64,000 nt of DNA from an uncultured Bradyrhizobium sp. Its GTDB lineage: Bacteria > Pseudomonadota > Alphaproteobacteria > Rhizobiales > Xanthobacteraceae. The stretch spans positions 1 to 64,000 of the forward strand of contig NZ_CAKZHY010000092.1 of assembly GCF_936928535.1 (NCBI RefSeq), given 5' to 3'. Shown here one piece after another: positions 53,972-63,602 of this stretch. The first letter of the stretch is position 1. Each line of letters opens with the position of its first letter. A model generated the notes under the pieces. The model saw only the letters and a list, made by a program, of their open reading frames with translations. It was not told the origin of the DNA and did no database searches. A program made the translations under genes and the position numbers.

Positions 53972-55783
53972 TTAAGCCTGTTCTATCTCTTCGCGAAGCA
54001 TTTCGAGTTCGAGCCAGCGCTCTTCGGCGGCGGACAGTTCTTCATGCGCCTTGGCGATGGCAGCCGACGTATCGTCGAATTTCTTGCGATCGTTTGCATA
54101 GAGATTGGGATCGTCAAGCACGCGTTGCAGCTTGGCGATGTCCGTTTGCAACGTCTCCATCTTCTTTGGCAGCGTCTCCAGCGCGTGCTTCTCGTTGAAG
54201 CTCAGCTTGCGCTTCGACGTGGAAGCGGGAGCGGGAGCACGTTCTTCCTTCTTCTCCGCAGGCGCCGGCGACTTTGCCGTCTCGCGCTTCAGGTCCGCGC
54301 CGCGCTGCGCCAGCATGTCGCTGTAGCCGCCGGCATATTCGATCCATTTGCCGTTACCCTCGGGCGCGATCACCGAGGTGACGACGCGGTCGAGGAAGTC
54401 GCGGTCATGGCTGATCAGGATGACCGTGCCCTCGTAGTCGCCGAGCATTTCCTCGAGCACGTCGAGGGTCTCGAGATCGAGGTCATTGGTCGGTTCGTCC
54501 AGCACCAGCAGGTTCGAGGGTTTTGCCAGCGCGCGCGCCAGCATCAGCCGGCCGCGCTCGCCACCCGAGAGCACTTCCACGGGCGTGCCGCGTTGCTCCT
54601 GCGCGAACAGGAAGTCCTTCATGTAGCCGACGACGTGCTTCGGCTTGCCGCCGACCATGATCTGGTCGCCACGACCGCCGGTGAGGGCTTCGGCCAGCGT
54701 CGATTTGGGATCAAGGCTTTCGCGGTGCTGGTCGAGCGTTGCTATCTCGAGGTTTGCACCGAGCCGTACCGTGCCGGTGTCAGGCGGCATGCCGCCGGTG
54801 AGCAGATTGACCAGCGTGGTCTTGCCGGCACCGTTCGGCCCGATGATGCCGAGCCGGTCGCCGCGCTGGATGCGGGTGGAGAAATTGTCGACGATGACGC
54901 GATCGCCATAGGCCTTGGTGATCCCCTTGGCCTCGATCACGAGCTTGCCGGAGGCTTCCGCCTCCGCTGCGGCGAGACTGGCGGTGCCGGCCGTGCCGCG
55001 ATAGTTGCGGCGCTGGTCGCGCAGTGTATGCAGATTGGCAAGCCGCTTGACGTTGCGCTTGCGCCGACCGGAGACGCCGTGGCGCAGCCAGTGCTCCTCG
55101 TCGACGATCTTGCGATCGAGCTTGTGCTGGTCGCGCTCTTCTTCCGCCAGCACCTCGTCGCGCCAGGTCTCGAACGAGGCAAAGCCACGGTCGATCTGCT
55201 TGATCCTGCCGCGGTCGAGCCAGGCGGTCGAACGCGAGAGATTGCTGAGGAAGCGACGGTCGTGGCTGATGATGACGAGCGCGCTGCGCCGGGAGTCGAG
55301 TTCCTTTTCCAGCCATTCGATCGTGGAGAGATCGAGATGGTTGGTCGGCTCGTCCAGCAGCAGGATATCGGGCGAGGGCGCCAGCACGCGCGCCAGCGCC
55401 GCACGGCGCGCCTCGCCGCCGGAGGCGTTCGCCGGGTTCTCGTTGCCGATGAGCCCAAGCTGTTCGACCAGATAGCGCGCCTGGTACGGATCGTCGCCGG
55501 GTGCGAGGCCCGCCTCGACATAGGCGAGCAGGGTCTTGTGCTCGCCGAAGTCAGGCTCCTGCGGCAGATAGCGGACGGTGGCGCCGGGCTGCACGAAGCG
55601 CGTGCCGCTGTCCGGCTCGATCAGGCCGGCCGCGATTTTCAGCAGCGTCGACTTGCCGGAGCCGTTGCGGCCGATCAGGCAGACGCGCTCTGATGGTGCG
55701 ACGTTGAGCTCGACGCCTGACAGCAGCGGCGTGCCGCCGAAGGTCAGCTTGATGTCTTTCAGTTGGATCAGCGGCGGCGCCAT
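53972..55783 (-). CDS. uup: ABC-F family ATPase Uup
   Basis: 603 residues with two ABC domains and no membrane segments, a ribosome-associated ATPase type. Walker A motifs are GRNGSGKSTLL at about residue 39 and GPNGAGKTTLV near 318; signatures NASGGEARRAALARVL and LSGGERGRLMLARALAKP are present. The charged C-terminal coiled coil (PKKMETLQTDIAKLQRVLDD) is the Uup feature that sets it apart from ABC-F resistance proteins. A YaiI-like gene lies 2 bp upstream. Confidence 0.9.
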   Translation of the reverse strand: MAPPLIQLKDIKLTFGGTPLLSGVELNVAPSERVCLIGRNGSGKSTLLKIAAGLIEPDSGTRFVQPGATVRYLPQEPDFGEHKTLLAYVEAGLAPGDDPYQARYLVEQLGLIGNENPANASGGEARRAALARVLAPSPDILLLDEPTNHLDLSTIEWLEKELDSRRSALVIISHDRRFLSNLSRSTAWLDRGRIKQIDRGFASFETWRDEVLAEEERDQHKLDRKIVDEEHWLRHGVSGRRKRNVKRLANLHTLRDQRRNYRGTAGTASLAAAEAEASGKLVIEAKGITKAYGDRVIVDNFSTRIQRGDRLGIIGPNGAGKTTLVNLLTGGMPPDTGTVRLGANLEIATLDQHRESLDPKSTLAEALTGGRGDQIMVGGKPKHVVGYMKDFLFAQEQRGTPVEVLSGGERGRLMLARALAKPSNLLVLDEPTNDLDLETLDVLEEMLGDYEGTVILISHDRDFLDRVVTSVIAPEGNGKWIEYAGGYSDMLAQRGADLKRETAKSPAPAEKKEERAPAPASTSKRKLSFNEKHALETLPKKMETLQTDIAKLQRVLDDPNLYANDRKKFDDTSAAIAKAHEELSAAEERWLELEMLREEIEQA

Positions 55784-55785
55784 GA

Positions 55786-56277
55786 TCAGCCCTGGCTCGT
55801 GGCGGCCTGGTCGGCGCGGCGGCGCTGGATCCGGCGCAGCGTCTGGTCGAGCGCCGAGAGGAAAGCGGAGCGGTCGCGCGGCGCGAACGAGCGCGGGCCG
55901 CCGGTGACTTCGCCGGCCGAGCGCAGATCCGTCATCAGATTGCGCACCGCCAGCGTCATCCCGATCGACTCCTCCGTGAACGGCTTGCCGTTCGGCGCGA
56001 TCACGTCGGCACCCGCCTTGACGCAGCGGCTCGCCAGCGGAATGTCAGAGGTGATGACGACGTCGCCGGGCTTCGCCCGTTCCGCGATCCAGTCGTCGGC
56101 CGCGTCCATGCCGGAGCCGGCTGCAATGCGCTCGATCATCGGGTCCTGCGGCACGCGGATGAAATTGCCGGCGACCACGCTGACGGGCACGCCGTGGCGA
56201 AGCGCAACGCGATAGATCTCGTCCTTCACCGGGCAGGCGTCGGCGTCGACATAGATGCGGGTGGGGGTGTCAGTCAT
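55786..56277 (-). CDS. YaiI/YqxD-family protein (DUF188)
   Basis: 163 residues. The family motif [14 protein letters not shown] is at about residues 8-21, and [20 protein letters not shown] is typical near 85-104. Members have a PIN-like fold and are suspected nucleases, without proven substrate. ATG at 56277 is chosen because the extended frame upstream has no conservation. It is 2 bp from uup on the same strand. Confidence 0.9.
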   Translation of the reverse strand: MTDTPTRIYVDADACPVKDEIYRVALRHGVPVSVVAGNFIRVPQDPMIERIAAGSGMDAADDWIAERAKPGDVVITSDIPLASRCVKAGADVIAPNGKPFTEESIGMTLAVRNLMTDLRSAGEVTGGPRSFAPRDRSAFLSALDQTLRRIQRRRADQAATSQG

Positions 56278-56384
56278 TCGCCGCGTGGTACCCCATTCGG
56301 GCCGCAAAGGCGAGGGGATTGACCGGTGTTCCCCGGGCCCTACGATCATCAGGGAAATAACAAGAATAGAGGGAAAGCCTAGCC

Positions 56385-57185
56385 ATGCCGAACCGGCTCG
56401 AAACTTGGCGCGTCGAGGCCTACAACACCGCCAAACAGTCCGAAAACAAGATGCATGACGACACGGTGGCACGCCGCTTCGGCTTTTCCGGTGGCCTCGT
56501 CCCTGGTGTCGACGTCTTTGCCTACATGATGCACGTGCCGGTCGCCCGCTGGGGCCGCGATTTCCTTGACCGCGGGCTGGTCGAGGCTCGCTTCATCAAG
56601 CCGGTTTATGACGGCGAGGTCGCCGATGTCGACGCCACCGAGCACAACGGCCTGCTGACGATCGAGGTTTTCAGCCGCACCGAGCTGTGCGCGGCCGGGA
56701 CTGCGTCGCTGCCGGCGTCAGCGCCTGTGGTGTCATTGGGTGACTATGTCGGGGTGCCCGCCGTCGCCGAGCGCAAGCCGGTCAGCCCTGAAACCTTCGA
56801 GACCGGCAAATGGTTTGGCACCACCCCGCGCCGCTGGGCCGGGCAGGATGCTACGGACTATCTCGCTGATGTCAGGGAGACCGATCCGATCTTCGCGCGC
56901 GAGGGTCTCGGCCATCCCGGCCTGATCCAGCGCGTGATGAACCGCGTGCTGGTGGACAACACCATTCTCGGCCCATGGATCCACGTCGGCAGCCGCATGC
57001 AGCTCTTGTCCGCCATGCGCGCCGGCGACGAGATCGTCGCGCGGGCCAAGGTCACCGCAAACTACGAAAAGAAGGGCCACCGCTTCGTCGAGTTCGACGC
57101 ACTGGTCGTCGCCAACGGCACGACACCGCTCGCGCATTGCCAGCACACCGCGATCTACCAGCCGCGGGAGCAAGCGGCGGCGTAA
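56385..57185 (+). CDS. MaoC-like double hot-dog protein
   Basis: 266 residues with two hot-dog-like halves. The second half includes [20 protein letters not shown] near 186 and the strand [20 protein letters not shown]. The N-terminal half has [20 protein letters not shown], where MaoC hydratases have their catalytic region, here without the usual D-x4-H. It may bind acyl-CoA. ATG at 56385 has AGGGAAA upstream. Surrounded by unrelated genes; no pathway is evident. Confidence 0.75.
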   Translation: MPNRLETWRVEAYNTAKQSENKMHDDTVARRFGFSGGLVPGVDVFAYMMHVPVARWGRDFLDRGLVEARFIKPVYDGEVADVDATEHNGLLTIEVFSRTELCAAGTASLPASAPVVSLGDYVGVPAVAERKPVSPETFETGKWFGTTPRRWAGQDATDYLADVRETDPIFAREGLGHPGLIQRVMNRVLVDNTILGPWIHVGSRMQLLSAMRAGDEIVARAKVTANYEKKGHRFVEFDALVVANGTTPLAHCQHTAIYQPREQAAA

Positions 57186-57196
57186 CCACCGACAAG

Positions 57197-57276
57197 GTCA
57201 TTCCGGGACGATGCGAAGCATCGAACCCGGAATCTCGAGATTCCGGGTTCGGTCCTGCGGACCGCCCCGGAATGAC
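57197..57276. repeat. 80-bp triple-hairpin repeat, copy 2 (inverted)
   Basis: Same 80-bp design as 21768-21847 but in opposite order: GTCATTCCGGGAC, GATGC/GCATC, the central 22-bp palindrome centred on CTCGAG, GGTCC/GGACC, then GCCCCGGAATGAC. It lies between two convergent genes and ends 4 bp before the CoxL-like stop. Confidence 0.85.
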
Positions 57277-57280
57277 GCAA

Positions 57281-59650
57281 CTACGCCGCGCCCTTCGCGT
57301 CCTGAATCGCGCGCCACACCCGCTCCGGCGTCAGCGGCATGTCGATGTGCTTGATGCCATAGTCCGAGAGCGCATCGAGCACGGCGTTCACCACCGTCGA
57401 CAGGCTGCCGGCGCAGCCGGCTTCGCCGCAGCCCTTGCTGCCGAGCGGATTGGTCGTGGCGGGCACCGGGTGATCGCCGACCGTCATGTTCGGCACGTCC
57501 TCGGCGCGGGGCAGCGCATAGTCCATCAGCGAGCCCGTGATTGGCTGCCCGCTCTCGTCGTAGCGCACATGCTCCATCAGCGCCTGGCCGATGCCCTGCA
57601 CGACGCCGCCATGGAGCTGGCCCGCGACCAGCATCGGGTTGACCACCGTGCCGAAATCGTTCACCGCACTGTAGCGCACGATCTGCACGACGCCGGTATC
57701 AGGATCGATCTCGACTTCGGCGACATGGCAGCCGTTCGGGAAGGCCGAGGGCACCGGCTCGCTAATGTGGTCGACGTCGAGACTGTCGGGCACCCCGTCC
57801 GGCAGCTTGCCGTCATGCAGCTTCTTGGCGAGCTCCATGATGTCGATGCTGCGGTCGGTGCCGGCGATCGTGAAGTTGCCGCCTTCGAATTCGATGTCGG
57901 CCTCCGACGCCTCCAGCATATGCGCGGCGGCGCGCTTGCCCTTCGAGATGACAAGCTTGGAGGCCTCGACGATCGCCATGCCGCTGGCGGTGATCGAGCG
58001 CGAGCCGCCAGTGCCGTTGCCGGCGTGGACGATGTCGCTGTCGCCTTGCACGAGCTTCACGCTCTCGAAGGGAACGCCGAGCTGCGCACACAGCACCTGC
58101 GCGAACGGCGTGGCGTGGCCCTGGCCGTAGTCGAGCGTGCCGGTGATCAGCTGCACGGTGCCGTCAGGATCGAACACGATCTTGCCGAGTTCGGGGCCGG
58201 GCGGCGCGGTGACCTCGAGATAGGAGCCGACGGCGATGCCGCGCAGCTTGCCGGCCTTCTTGCTCTCCTTCTTGCGCTTGGCAAAGTTCTCGTGGTCGGA
58301 GATTTCGAGTGCCTTGCTGAACACCGCCTGGAAGTCGCCACTGTCATAGGTGACGCCGGAGGAGGCCGCGAAGGGCATCTGGCTCGACTTGATGAAGTTG
58401 CGCTTGCGCATCGTCAGCCGGTTGATGCCCATCTCGTCGGCGGCGCGGTCGATCAGCCGCTCCATGTAGTAGTTCGCCTCAGGCCGTCCGGCGCCGCGAT
58501 AGGCTCCCATCAGCGTGGTGTTGGTCAAGACGGTCTTGATGTCGATCGCCATCAGCGGCGTGCGGTAGACGCTGGAAAAGTTCTTGCCGGTGTTGAGCGA
58601 AAGCGGGCTGGGCGCGACGCCGGTGATATAGGCGCCGAGATTGCCGTAGCCGGACAGTCTTGCTGCGAGGAAGTGCCCTTCAGCGTCGAGCGCCAACTCG
58701 GCATGGATTTTCTGCGCGCGGCCGTGGCTGTCGGACAGGAAGCTGGTCGAGCGCTCGTCGAGCCACTTCACCGGGCGCCCGAGCGCCTTCGCCGCGTACA
58801 GGATGCACATGTATTCGGGGTAGTTCACGTTCTTCATGCCGAAGGAGCCGCCGACATTGGCGGTGAGGATCCGCACCTTCTCGTTCGGCACCTTCAAATT
58901 CTTGGCGAGGTTGGCGCGGTTGCCCGCAACGCCCTGCGTCGGCATCTGGATGGTGTAGCGCTCGGTGGCCTTGTCAAAGGAGGCGAGGCCGACGCGCGGT
59001 TCCATAGACACCACGGCTACGCGGGTGTTCTCGATGTCGATCCTGGTGATATGGGCGGCGCTGGCGAAGGCCGCGTTCACCTTCTCCGCGTCGCCATAGT
59101 GATAGTCGAGCGCGACATTGTTGGGGATGTGGTCGTAGAGCTGCGGCGCGCCGGGCTTGGCAGCTTCCTCGGGATCCGTCACGGCGGGCAGCGGCTCGAT
59201 ATCGAGCTCGACGGCCTCGGCCGCATCACGCGCCTGCGCGAGTGTCTCCGCCACCACGAAAGCGACGGGATCGCCGACGAAGCGGACCTTGTCGGTGGCC
59301 AGCGGATGACGGTTGGTCTGGTGCAAAGGCGATCCGTCGCGGTTCTTCAGCGGCAGGCCGCAGGTGAAGGGGCCGTAGCCGGCGGCGTTCAGATCGGTTC
59401 CGGTCCAGACGCCGAGCACGCCCGGCATCGCCTTGGCGGCATCAAGGCCGATGCCGCGGATCACGCCATGGGCATGGGTGGAGCGGACGATCACGGCATA
59501 GGCCTGGCCGGGCAGGTTGAAATCGTCGGTGTAGCGGCCCTTGCCGCGCACCAGCGTGTCGTCCTCCTTGCGGCGGACGGGCTGCCCAACGCCATATTTT
59601 TGCAGTGCAATAGCGTTTTCGAGCGTGGACGATTTGGTGTGTTCTTGCAT
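57281..59650 (-). CDS. Xanthine-oxidase-family molybdoprotein, CoxL form II-like
   Basis: Large molybdopterin subunit, 789 residues. It has the N-terminal ab hammerhead domain with GKGRYTDDFNLPGQAYAV, the catalytic core with GGSFGMKN, and the active-site loop AYRGAGR near residue 380. True CO dehydrogenases (form I) have AYRCSFR at this place; AYRGAGR marks the form II group of unknown substrate. The terminal region has GCGEAGCAGS. ATG at 59650 is chosen. No coxS/coxM (Fe-S, FAD) genes are adjacent in the window, so partner subunits must be encoded elsewhere. Confidence 0.88.
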   Translation of the reverse strand: MQEHTKSSTLENAIALQKYGVGQPVRRKEDDTLVRGKGRYTDDFNLPGQAYAVIVRSTHAHGVIRGIGLDAAKAMPGVLGVWTGTDLNAAGYGPFTCGLPLKNRDGSPLHQTNRHPLATDKVRFVGDPVAFVVAETLAQARDAAEAVELDIEPLPAVTDPEEAAKPGAPQLYDHIPNNVALDYHYGDAEKVNAAFASAAHITRIDIENTRVAVVSMEPRVGLASFDKATERYTIQMPTQGVAGNRANLAKNLKVPNEKVRILTANVGGSFGMKNVNYPEYMCILYAAKALGRPVKWLDERSTSFLSDSHGRAQKIHAELALDAEGHFLAARLSGYGNLGAYITGVAPSPLSLNTGKNFSSVYRTPLMAIDIKTVLTNTTLMGAYRGAGRPEANYYMERLIDRAADEMGINRLTMRKRNFIKSSQMPFAASSGVTYDSGDFQAVFSKALEISDHENFAKRKKESKKAGKLRGIAVGSYLEVTAPPGPELGKIVFDPDGTVQLITGTLDYGQGHATPFAQVLCAQLGVPFESVKLVQGDSDIVHAGNGTGGSRSITASGMAIVEASKLVISKGKRAAAHMLEASEADIEFEGGNFTIAGTDRSIDIMELAKKLHDGKLPDGVPDSLDVDHISEPVPSAFPNGCHVAEVEIDPDTGVVQIVRYSAVNDFGTVVNPMLVAGQLHGGVVQGIGQALMEHVRYDESGQPITGSLMDYALPRAEDVPNMTVGDHPVPATTNPLGSKGCGEAGCAGSLSTVVNAVLDALSDYGIKHIDMPLTPERVWRAIQDAKGAA

Positions 59651-59830
59651 GGAATTGACCTGAAAAGCCGGCAATTGCGCGTTTGGGGGGCGCCTAGGGG
59701 GACCGGACCCTGCAAAAATAGCCCACGCTCCCGTTCACGACAACGCACGAATGGGCATGGTCCTATGTGATGCGATGTTGCGCATGTCAGCCGCGCTGCT
59801 AATGTTTCAGGCGAAAAATCAATTCCGGAT

Positions 59831-59847
59831 CGGCCCCTTAGGGGCCG
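59831..59847. promoter_or_regulatory. CGGCCCC-TTA-GGGGCCG hairpin before ppx
   Basis: A perfect 7-bp inverted repeat with a 3-base loop, 16 bp upstream of the ppx start. It may form a 5' RNA hairpin that limits ribosome access, or serve as an operator. Position is suggestive; no ribosome site stronger than GAAAG lies after it. Confidence 0.45.
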
Positions 59848-59863
59848 TGGAAAGACAGTTTGT

Positions 59864-60937
59864 ATGAATGACCACACGCGGCTCCGCGATGGCCTTGCGC
59901 CGCACGGTGAGCTGGAGGGGTCGATGGCGGCGGTGGCGTTGGCCACCGAGCCTGCAGTATCCGCGCAGGCGCCGGGAACCGGCGTTTATGCGGCGCTGGA
60001 CCTCGGCACCAACAATTGCAGGCTCCTGATCGCCTGTCCGACCCACGACGGCTTTCGCGTGGTCGATTCCTTCTCGCGCATCATCCGGCTCGGCGAGGGC
60101 GTCTCGGCGACGGGCTGCATCAGCGAGGCCGCGATCGATCGCGCCGTCGCCGCGCTCAGCATTTGCCGGGACAAGATCAACCTGCGCAAGGCCAAGCGGC
60201 TGCGGCTGATCGCCACCGAAGCCTGCCGCGCGGCCTCGAACGCGGAGAGCTTCCGCAGCCGCGTCGCCGCCGAAACCGGCATCGAGCTGGAGGTGATCGA
60301 CCGCGAGACGGAAGCCTCGCTCGCGATGCTCGGCTGCTCGCCGCTGGTCGACCCCAGGGGCCGTGGCGCCATCCTGTTCGACATCGGCGGCGGCTCGACC
60401 GAGCTGGTGCGGATCGAGCGTGACCCGCAAAATCCGGAGCCGCGCATCAAAGCCTGGATGTCGATCCCGCTTGGCGTCGTGACGCTGGCCGAGCAGTTCG
60501 GCGGCCGCGACGTGACGCCGGAAATCTATGCGGCGATGGAGCGGGAGGTTGCCAATCACGTCGCGCCGTTCGCCGCGGAGCACGGCCGCGATCTCACCGA
60601 CATGCATCTGCTCGGCACCTCGGGCACCGTGACGACGCTCGCCGGCATCCATCTCAATCTCGTGCGCTACGACCGCCGCCGCATCGACAGCATCTGGATG
60701 CACGACACCGACATCACCGCGACCATCAACAAGCTGCTCGGCATGAGTTACGAGCAGCGCGCGGGCAACAGCTGCATCAGCATCGAGCGTGCGGATCTGG
60801 TGCTGGCCGGCTGTGCCATCCTCGATGCCATCAGGCACGCGTTCCCGCTGCCGCGCCTGCGCGTCGCCGACCGGGGCCTGCGCGAGGGCATGCTGGTCGA
60901 GATGATGCGCGAGGACGGCGCGCTCAGGAACTGGTGA
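59864..60937 (+). CDS. ppx: Exopolyphosphatase/pppGpp phosphatase family protein
   Basis: 357 residues, ASKHA-fold phosphatase that removes phosphate from polyphosphate or pppGpp. The first phosphate loop is AALDLGTNNCRLLIA at about residues 44-58 and the second is DIGGGSTEL near 171, with FSRIIRLGEGV between. The conserved E in IATEACRAASN is the likely catalytic base. RlmE follows with a 1-bp gap, a pairing seen in other alphaproteobacteria. Length without the long C-terminal part found in E. coli Ppx. Confidence 0.9.
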   Translation: MNDHTRLRDGLAPHGELEGSMAAVALATEPAVSAQAPGTGVYAALDLGTNNCRLLIACPTHDGFRVVDSFSRIIRLGEGVSATGCISEAAIDRAVAALSICRDKINLRKAKRLRLIATEACRAASNAESFRSRVAAETGIELEVIDRETEASLAMLGCSPLVDPRGRGAILFDIGGGSTELVRIERDPQNPEPRIKAWMSIPLGVVTLAEQFGGRDVTPEIYAAMEREVANHVAPFAAEHGRDLTDMHLLGTSGTVTTLAGIHLNLVRYDRRRIDSIWMHDTDITATINKLLGMSYEQRAGNSCISIERADLVLAGCAILDAIRHAFPLPRLRVADRGLREGMLVEMMREDGALRNW

Positions 60938-60938
60938 G

Positions 60939-61637
60939 ATGGCGAAAGACACCACCGGCCGCTTGCACGTCCAGGTCAAGACCAAGGTCAAGACCGGCGG
61001 CAAGCGCAAGCTGTCGTCGAAGCTCTGGCTGGAGCGGCAGCTCAACGACCCCTATGTCGCCAAGGCGAAGGCCGCGGGCTATCGCTCGCGCGCCGCGTTC
61101 AAGCTGCTGGAGATCGACGACAAGTTTCGGTTTTTGAAACCCGGCATGGCGGTGGTCGACCTCGGAGCCGCGCCGGGCGGTTGGAGCCAGATCGCTGCCA
61201 AGCGCGTCGGCTCGGTCGACGGCAAGGGCAAGGTCGTCGCGATCGACCTCCTTGAGATGCCGGAAATCCCGGGCGTCGATTTCGCGCAGCTCGACTTCAT
61301 GGACAATGACGCCCCTGGCAAGCTCACCGCTATGCTGGGTGGCGGCGCCGATGTCGTGATGTCCGACATGGCCGCCAACACCACCGGTCACCGCAAGACC
61401 GACCAGCTCCGCATCGTCGGCCTGGTCGAGACGGCGGCGGCCTTTGCCTGCGACGTGCTCAAGCCCGGCGGCACGTTCCTGGCCAAGACATTCCAGAGCG
61501 GTGCCGATGCCGATCTGCTCGCGCAGCTCAAGCGCGATTTTGCCACCGTACGTCACGTCAAGCCGGCGTCAAGCCGGCAGGATTCTTCCGAGCGCTATGT
61601 GCTCGCGACGGGATTTCGCGGCGGAGCGCAGGGGTAG
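60939..61637 (+). CDS. rlmE: 23S rRNA (uridine-2'-O) methyltransferase RlmE/FtsJ
   Basis: 232 residues; methylates U2552 of 23S rRNA at the ribose 2'-O. SAM motif VDLGAAPGGWSQIA at about residues 70-83 and the catalytic K-D-K-E set: K in YRSRAAFKLLEI region, D in MSDMAANTTGH, K in LAKTFQSG and E in SSERYVLA. ATG at 60939 is 1 bp after the ppx stop, so the two are coupled. A triple-hairpin repeat follows its stop. Confidence 0.95.
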   Translation: MAKDTTGRLHVQVKTKVKTGGKRKLSSKLWLERQLNDPYVAKAKAAGYRSRAAFKLLEIDDKFRFLKPGMAVVDLGAAPGGWSQIAAKRVGSVDGKGKVVAIDLLEMPEIPGVDFAQLDFMDNDAPGKLTAMLGGGADVVMSDMAANTTGHRKTDQLRIVGLVETAAAFACDVLKPGGTFLAKTFQSGADADLLAQLKRDFATVRHVKPASSRQDSSERYVLATGFRGGAQG

Positions 61638-61648
61638 CCTCCTACTTC

Positions 61649-61753
61649 GTCATTCCGGGGCGCCTCGAAGAGGCGAGCCCGGAATCTATTTCTCAGCACG
61701 TTCTGCGGTGCGATGGATTCCGGGTTCGATGCTGCGCATCGCCCCGGAATGAC
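61649..61753. repeat. Triple-hairpin repeat, enlarged copy
   Basis: Begins GTCATTCCGGGGC and ends GCCCCGGAATGAC like the 80-bp copies, with GATGC/GCATC and CGCCTC/GAGGCG arms; the centre is extended to 105 bp and the CTCGAG palindrome is replaced by a longer imperfect one. It separates the convergent rlmE and MFS genes. Confidence 0.8.
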
Positions 61754-61764
61754 CGAGGATGTGT

Positions 61765-63255
61765 TCATCCCAGCCGCTGATCGCGCATGTCCTGCGTGTC
61801 TTCCGTCGCCACCTTGACGGCGGCGCTGGCGGCGCTCTTGGCCGCGCCCTTGCGGCTTGCGACCTCGATCGCCTTGCGGCCTGAGATCTCGTGGCCGGCA
61901 TCGCTGGGCATCTGCCAGAAGAACCAGCTCGAGGCCGCCGAGGTCAATGCCACCACGACAAAGGCCGGCATGAACACGGTGGCATTGAGCTCGCTGACGT
62001 GGTTCAGCCACATCGTCGTCTCCACTGAGGCAGCACCGACCGCGACGCCGGCGGAGACGGCGAGCTGCTGGTTGACGCTGACCAGCGTGGTGGCGCGGCT
62101 CATCTGGGGGCTGTCGACCTCGGCATAGGCTACCGTGTTGATCGCGGTGAACTCCAGCGAGCGGAAGAAGCCGCCAACCACCAGGATGACCATGATGATC
62201 AGAAGCGGGGTCGTCACCGTGAACAGCGCGCAGACGCCGAGGAAGAACGCGCTGACGATCGCGTTCACCGTCATCAGATTGCGGAAGCCGAAGGCGCGGA
62301 TGAGGCGCGCGGCCAGCGTCTTCATGCCCATGGCGCCGAGCGAGGACGAGAAGGTGACGAGGCCGGAGTGGAACGGCGACAGCCCGAAGCCGATCTGCAT
62401 CAACAGCGGCAAGAGGAAGGGCAGGGCGCCGATGCCGAGCCGGAACATGAAGCCGCCGAAGATGGCCGCGCGCAATGTCGGCAAGCTCAGCAGCGAGAAA
62501 TCCAGCACTGGCGATCCGGTCCGCCGGGCGTGAATGACGTAGAGCGTCATCGAGATCGCGCCGCCCGCAACCAGGGCAGCCACCGTGCTCCAGGGCAACA
62601 GATTGAGGCCGGCGACCGAAAGCCCGAACGCGATGCCTGCGAGCCCGATGCCTGCGAGCAGCATGCCGTAGAGATCGAACTTCTCCTGCGTCTCGCTCTT
62701 GATGGGATCGATGAACTTCAACGCCATGAAGATGCCGAGCAGCCCGATCGGGATGTTGATCAGGAAGATCCAGTGCCACGACGCGTAGGTCGTGATGAAG
62801 CCGCCGAGCGGCGGGCCGATCACGGGACCTATCAGAGCCGGCACCGTCACCCAGGCCATGGCGTTGACCAGCGCGCTCTTGTCGACCGAGCGCAGCAGCA
62901 CGAGGCGCCCGACCGGCGTCATCATCGCGCCGCCCATGCCTTGCAGGATGCGCGCGATCACGAAGTCGGTGACCGAGCCCGACAGCGCGCAGCCGACCGA
63001 GCCGATCATGAACACGCCGACCGCGATCGCGAACACCATGCGCGCGCCAAACCGATCTGCGGTCCAGCCACTCGCGGGGATGAACACTGCGAGCGACAGC
63101 AGATAGGAGGTGATCGCGAGCTTCAGCGTCAGCGGGCTGGTGCCGATGTCGGCCGCGATCGCCGGCAGCGAGGTCGCGATGACAGTGGAATCCATGTTCT
63201 CCATGAAGAGAGCCGTGGCCACGATCAGCGGAATGATGCGTTGCTTGTCGACCAT
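61765..63255 (-). CDS. DHA2-family MFS multidrug exporter
   Basis: Drug:proton antiporter type (EmrB/QacA), 496 residues with about fourteen helices. N-terminal MENMDSTVIATSLPAIAADI at about 18-37 has the DHA2 motif with D at the end of helix 1, then GWTADRFGAR is the cytoplasmic loop motif, and GPVIGPPLGGF is antiporter motif C. ATG at 63255 is chosen. There is no EmrA partner next to it. Substrates unknown. Confidence 0.9.
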   Translation of the reverse strand: MVDKQRIIPLIVATALFMENMDSTVIATSLPAIAADIGTSPLTLKLAITSYLLSLAVFIPASGWTADRFGARMVFAIAVGVFMIGSVGCALSGSVTDFVIARILQGMGGAMMTPVGRLVLLRSVDKSALVNAMAWVTVPALIGPVIGPPLGGFITTYASWHWIFLINIPIGLLGIFMALKFIDPIKSETQEKFDLYGMLLAGIGLAGIAFGLSVAGLNLLPWSTVAALVAGGAISMTLYVIHARRTGSPVLDFSLLSLPTLRAAIFGGFMFRLGIGALPFLLPLLMQIGFGLSPFHSGLVTFSSSLGAMGMKTLAARLIRAFGFRNLMTVNAIVSAFFLGVCALFTVTTPLLIIMVILVVGGFFRSLEFTAINTVAYAEVDSPQMSRATTLVSVNQQLAVSAGVAVGAASVETTMWLNHVSELNATVFMPAFVVVALTSAASSWFFWQMPSDAGHEISGRKAIEVASRKGAAKSAASAAVKVATEDTQDMRDQRLG

Positions 63256-63602
63256 GTCGGGTTGGTTATGGAAACGGGACGGAGGGGGCGAGAATTTCGG
63301 CTTATCACCGCCGCTCCGCCGGGACCATTGCGGATCGGCGCATAGCACCTAAATCCTGCGTAACACTCCCCCGGAATGACGGGTGGGTGGCTCCATCAGG
63401 GCAATCCCCGCCGAATTTACGTAAAAAGCCTGTGCATGGCTGGCCGGCGGCCCGATTTGCTTTGATTCGTCACGCGGACATGCTATCGACCCGCGTCAAC
63501 CCCACCGATGGGCTCCGATTCTCAAGGCGATGCCGCAAGGTACGCCGAGGGCGGCGCTCATCCATACTTATTTGCGGCAGGGCCGCAGGAAGGAGTTGGC
63601 AG
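63256..63602. other. Intergenic region between exporter and guaB
   Basis: A 347-bp gap with divergent promoters. It holds CCCCCGGAATGACGGG near 63368-63384, a solitary end of the triple-hairpin repeat family. The rest shows no gene or further symmetry that I can recognise. AAGGAGTTGGC precedes guaB. Confidence 0.45.

Noticed and set aside
53819..55693. 624-codon open frame on the plus strand
   Set aside because: It lies opposite uup, whose two ABC cassettes are unmistakable; high-GC antisense artefact.
56975..59770. 931-codon open frame on the plus strand
   Set aside because: Antisense to the CoxL-like gene and of shadow-like composition (His, Asp, Arg, Gly); no ribosome site or conserved motif.
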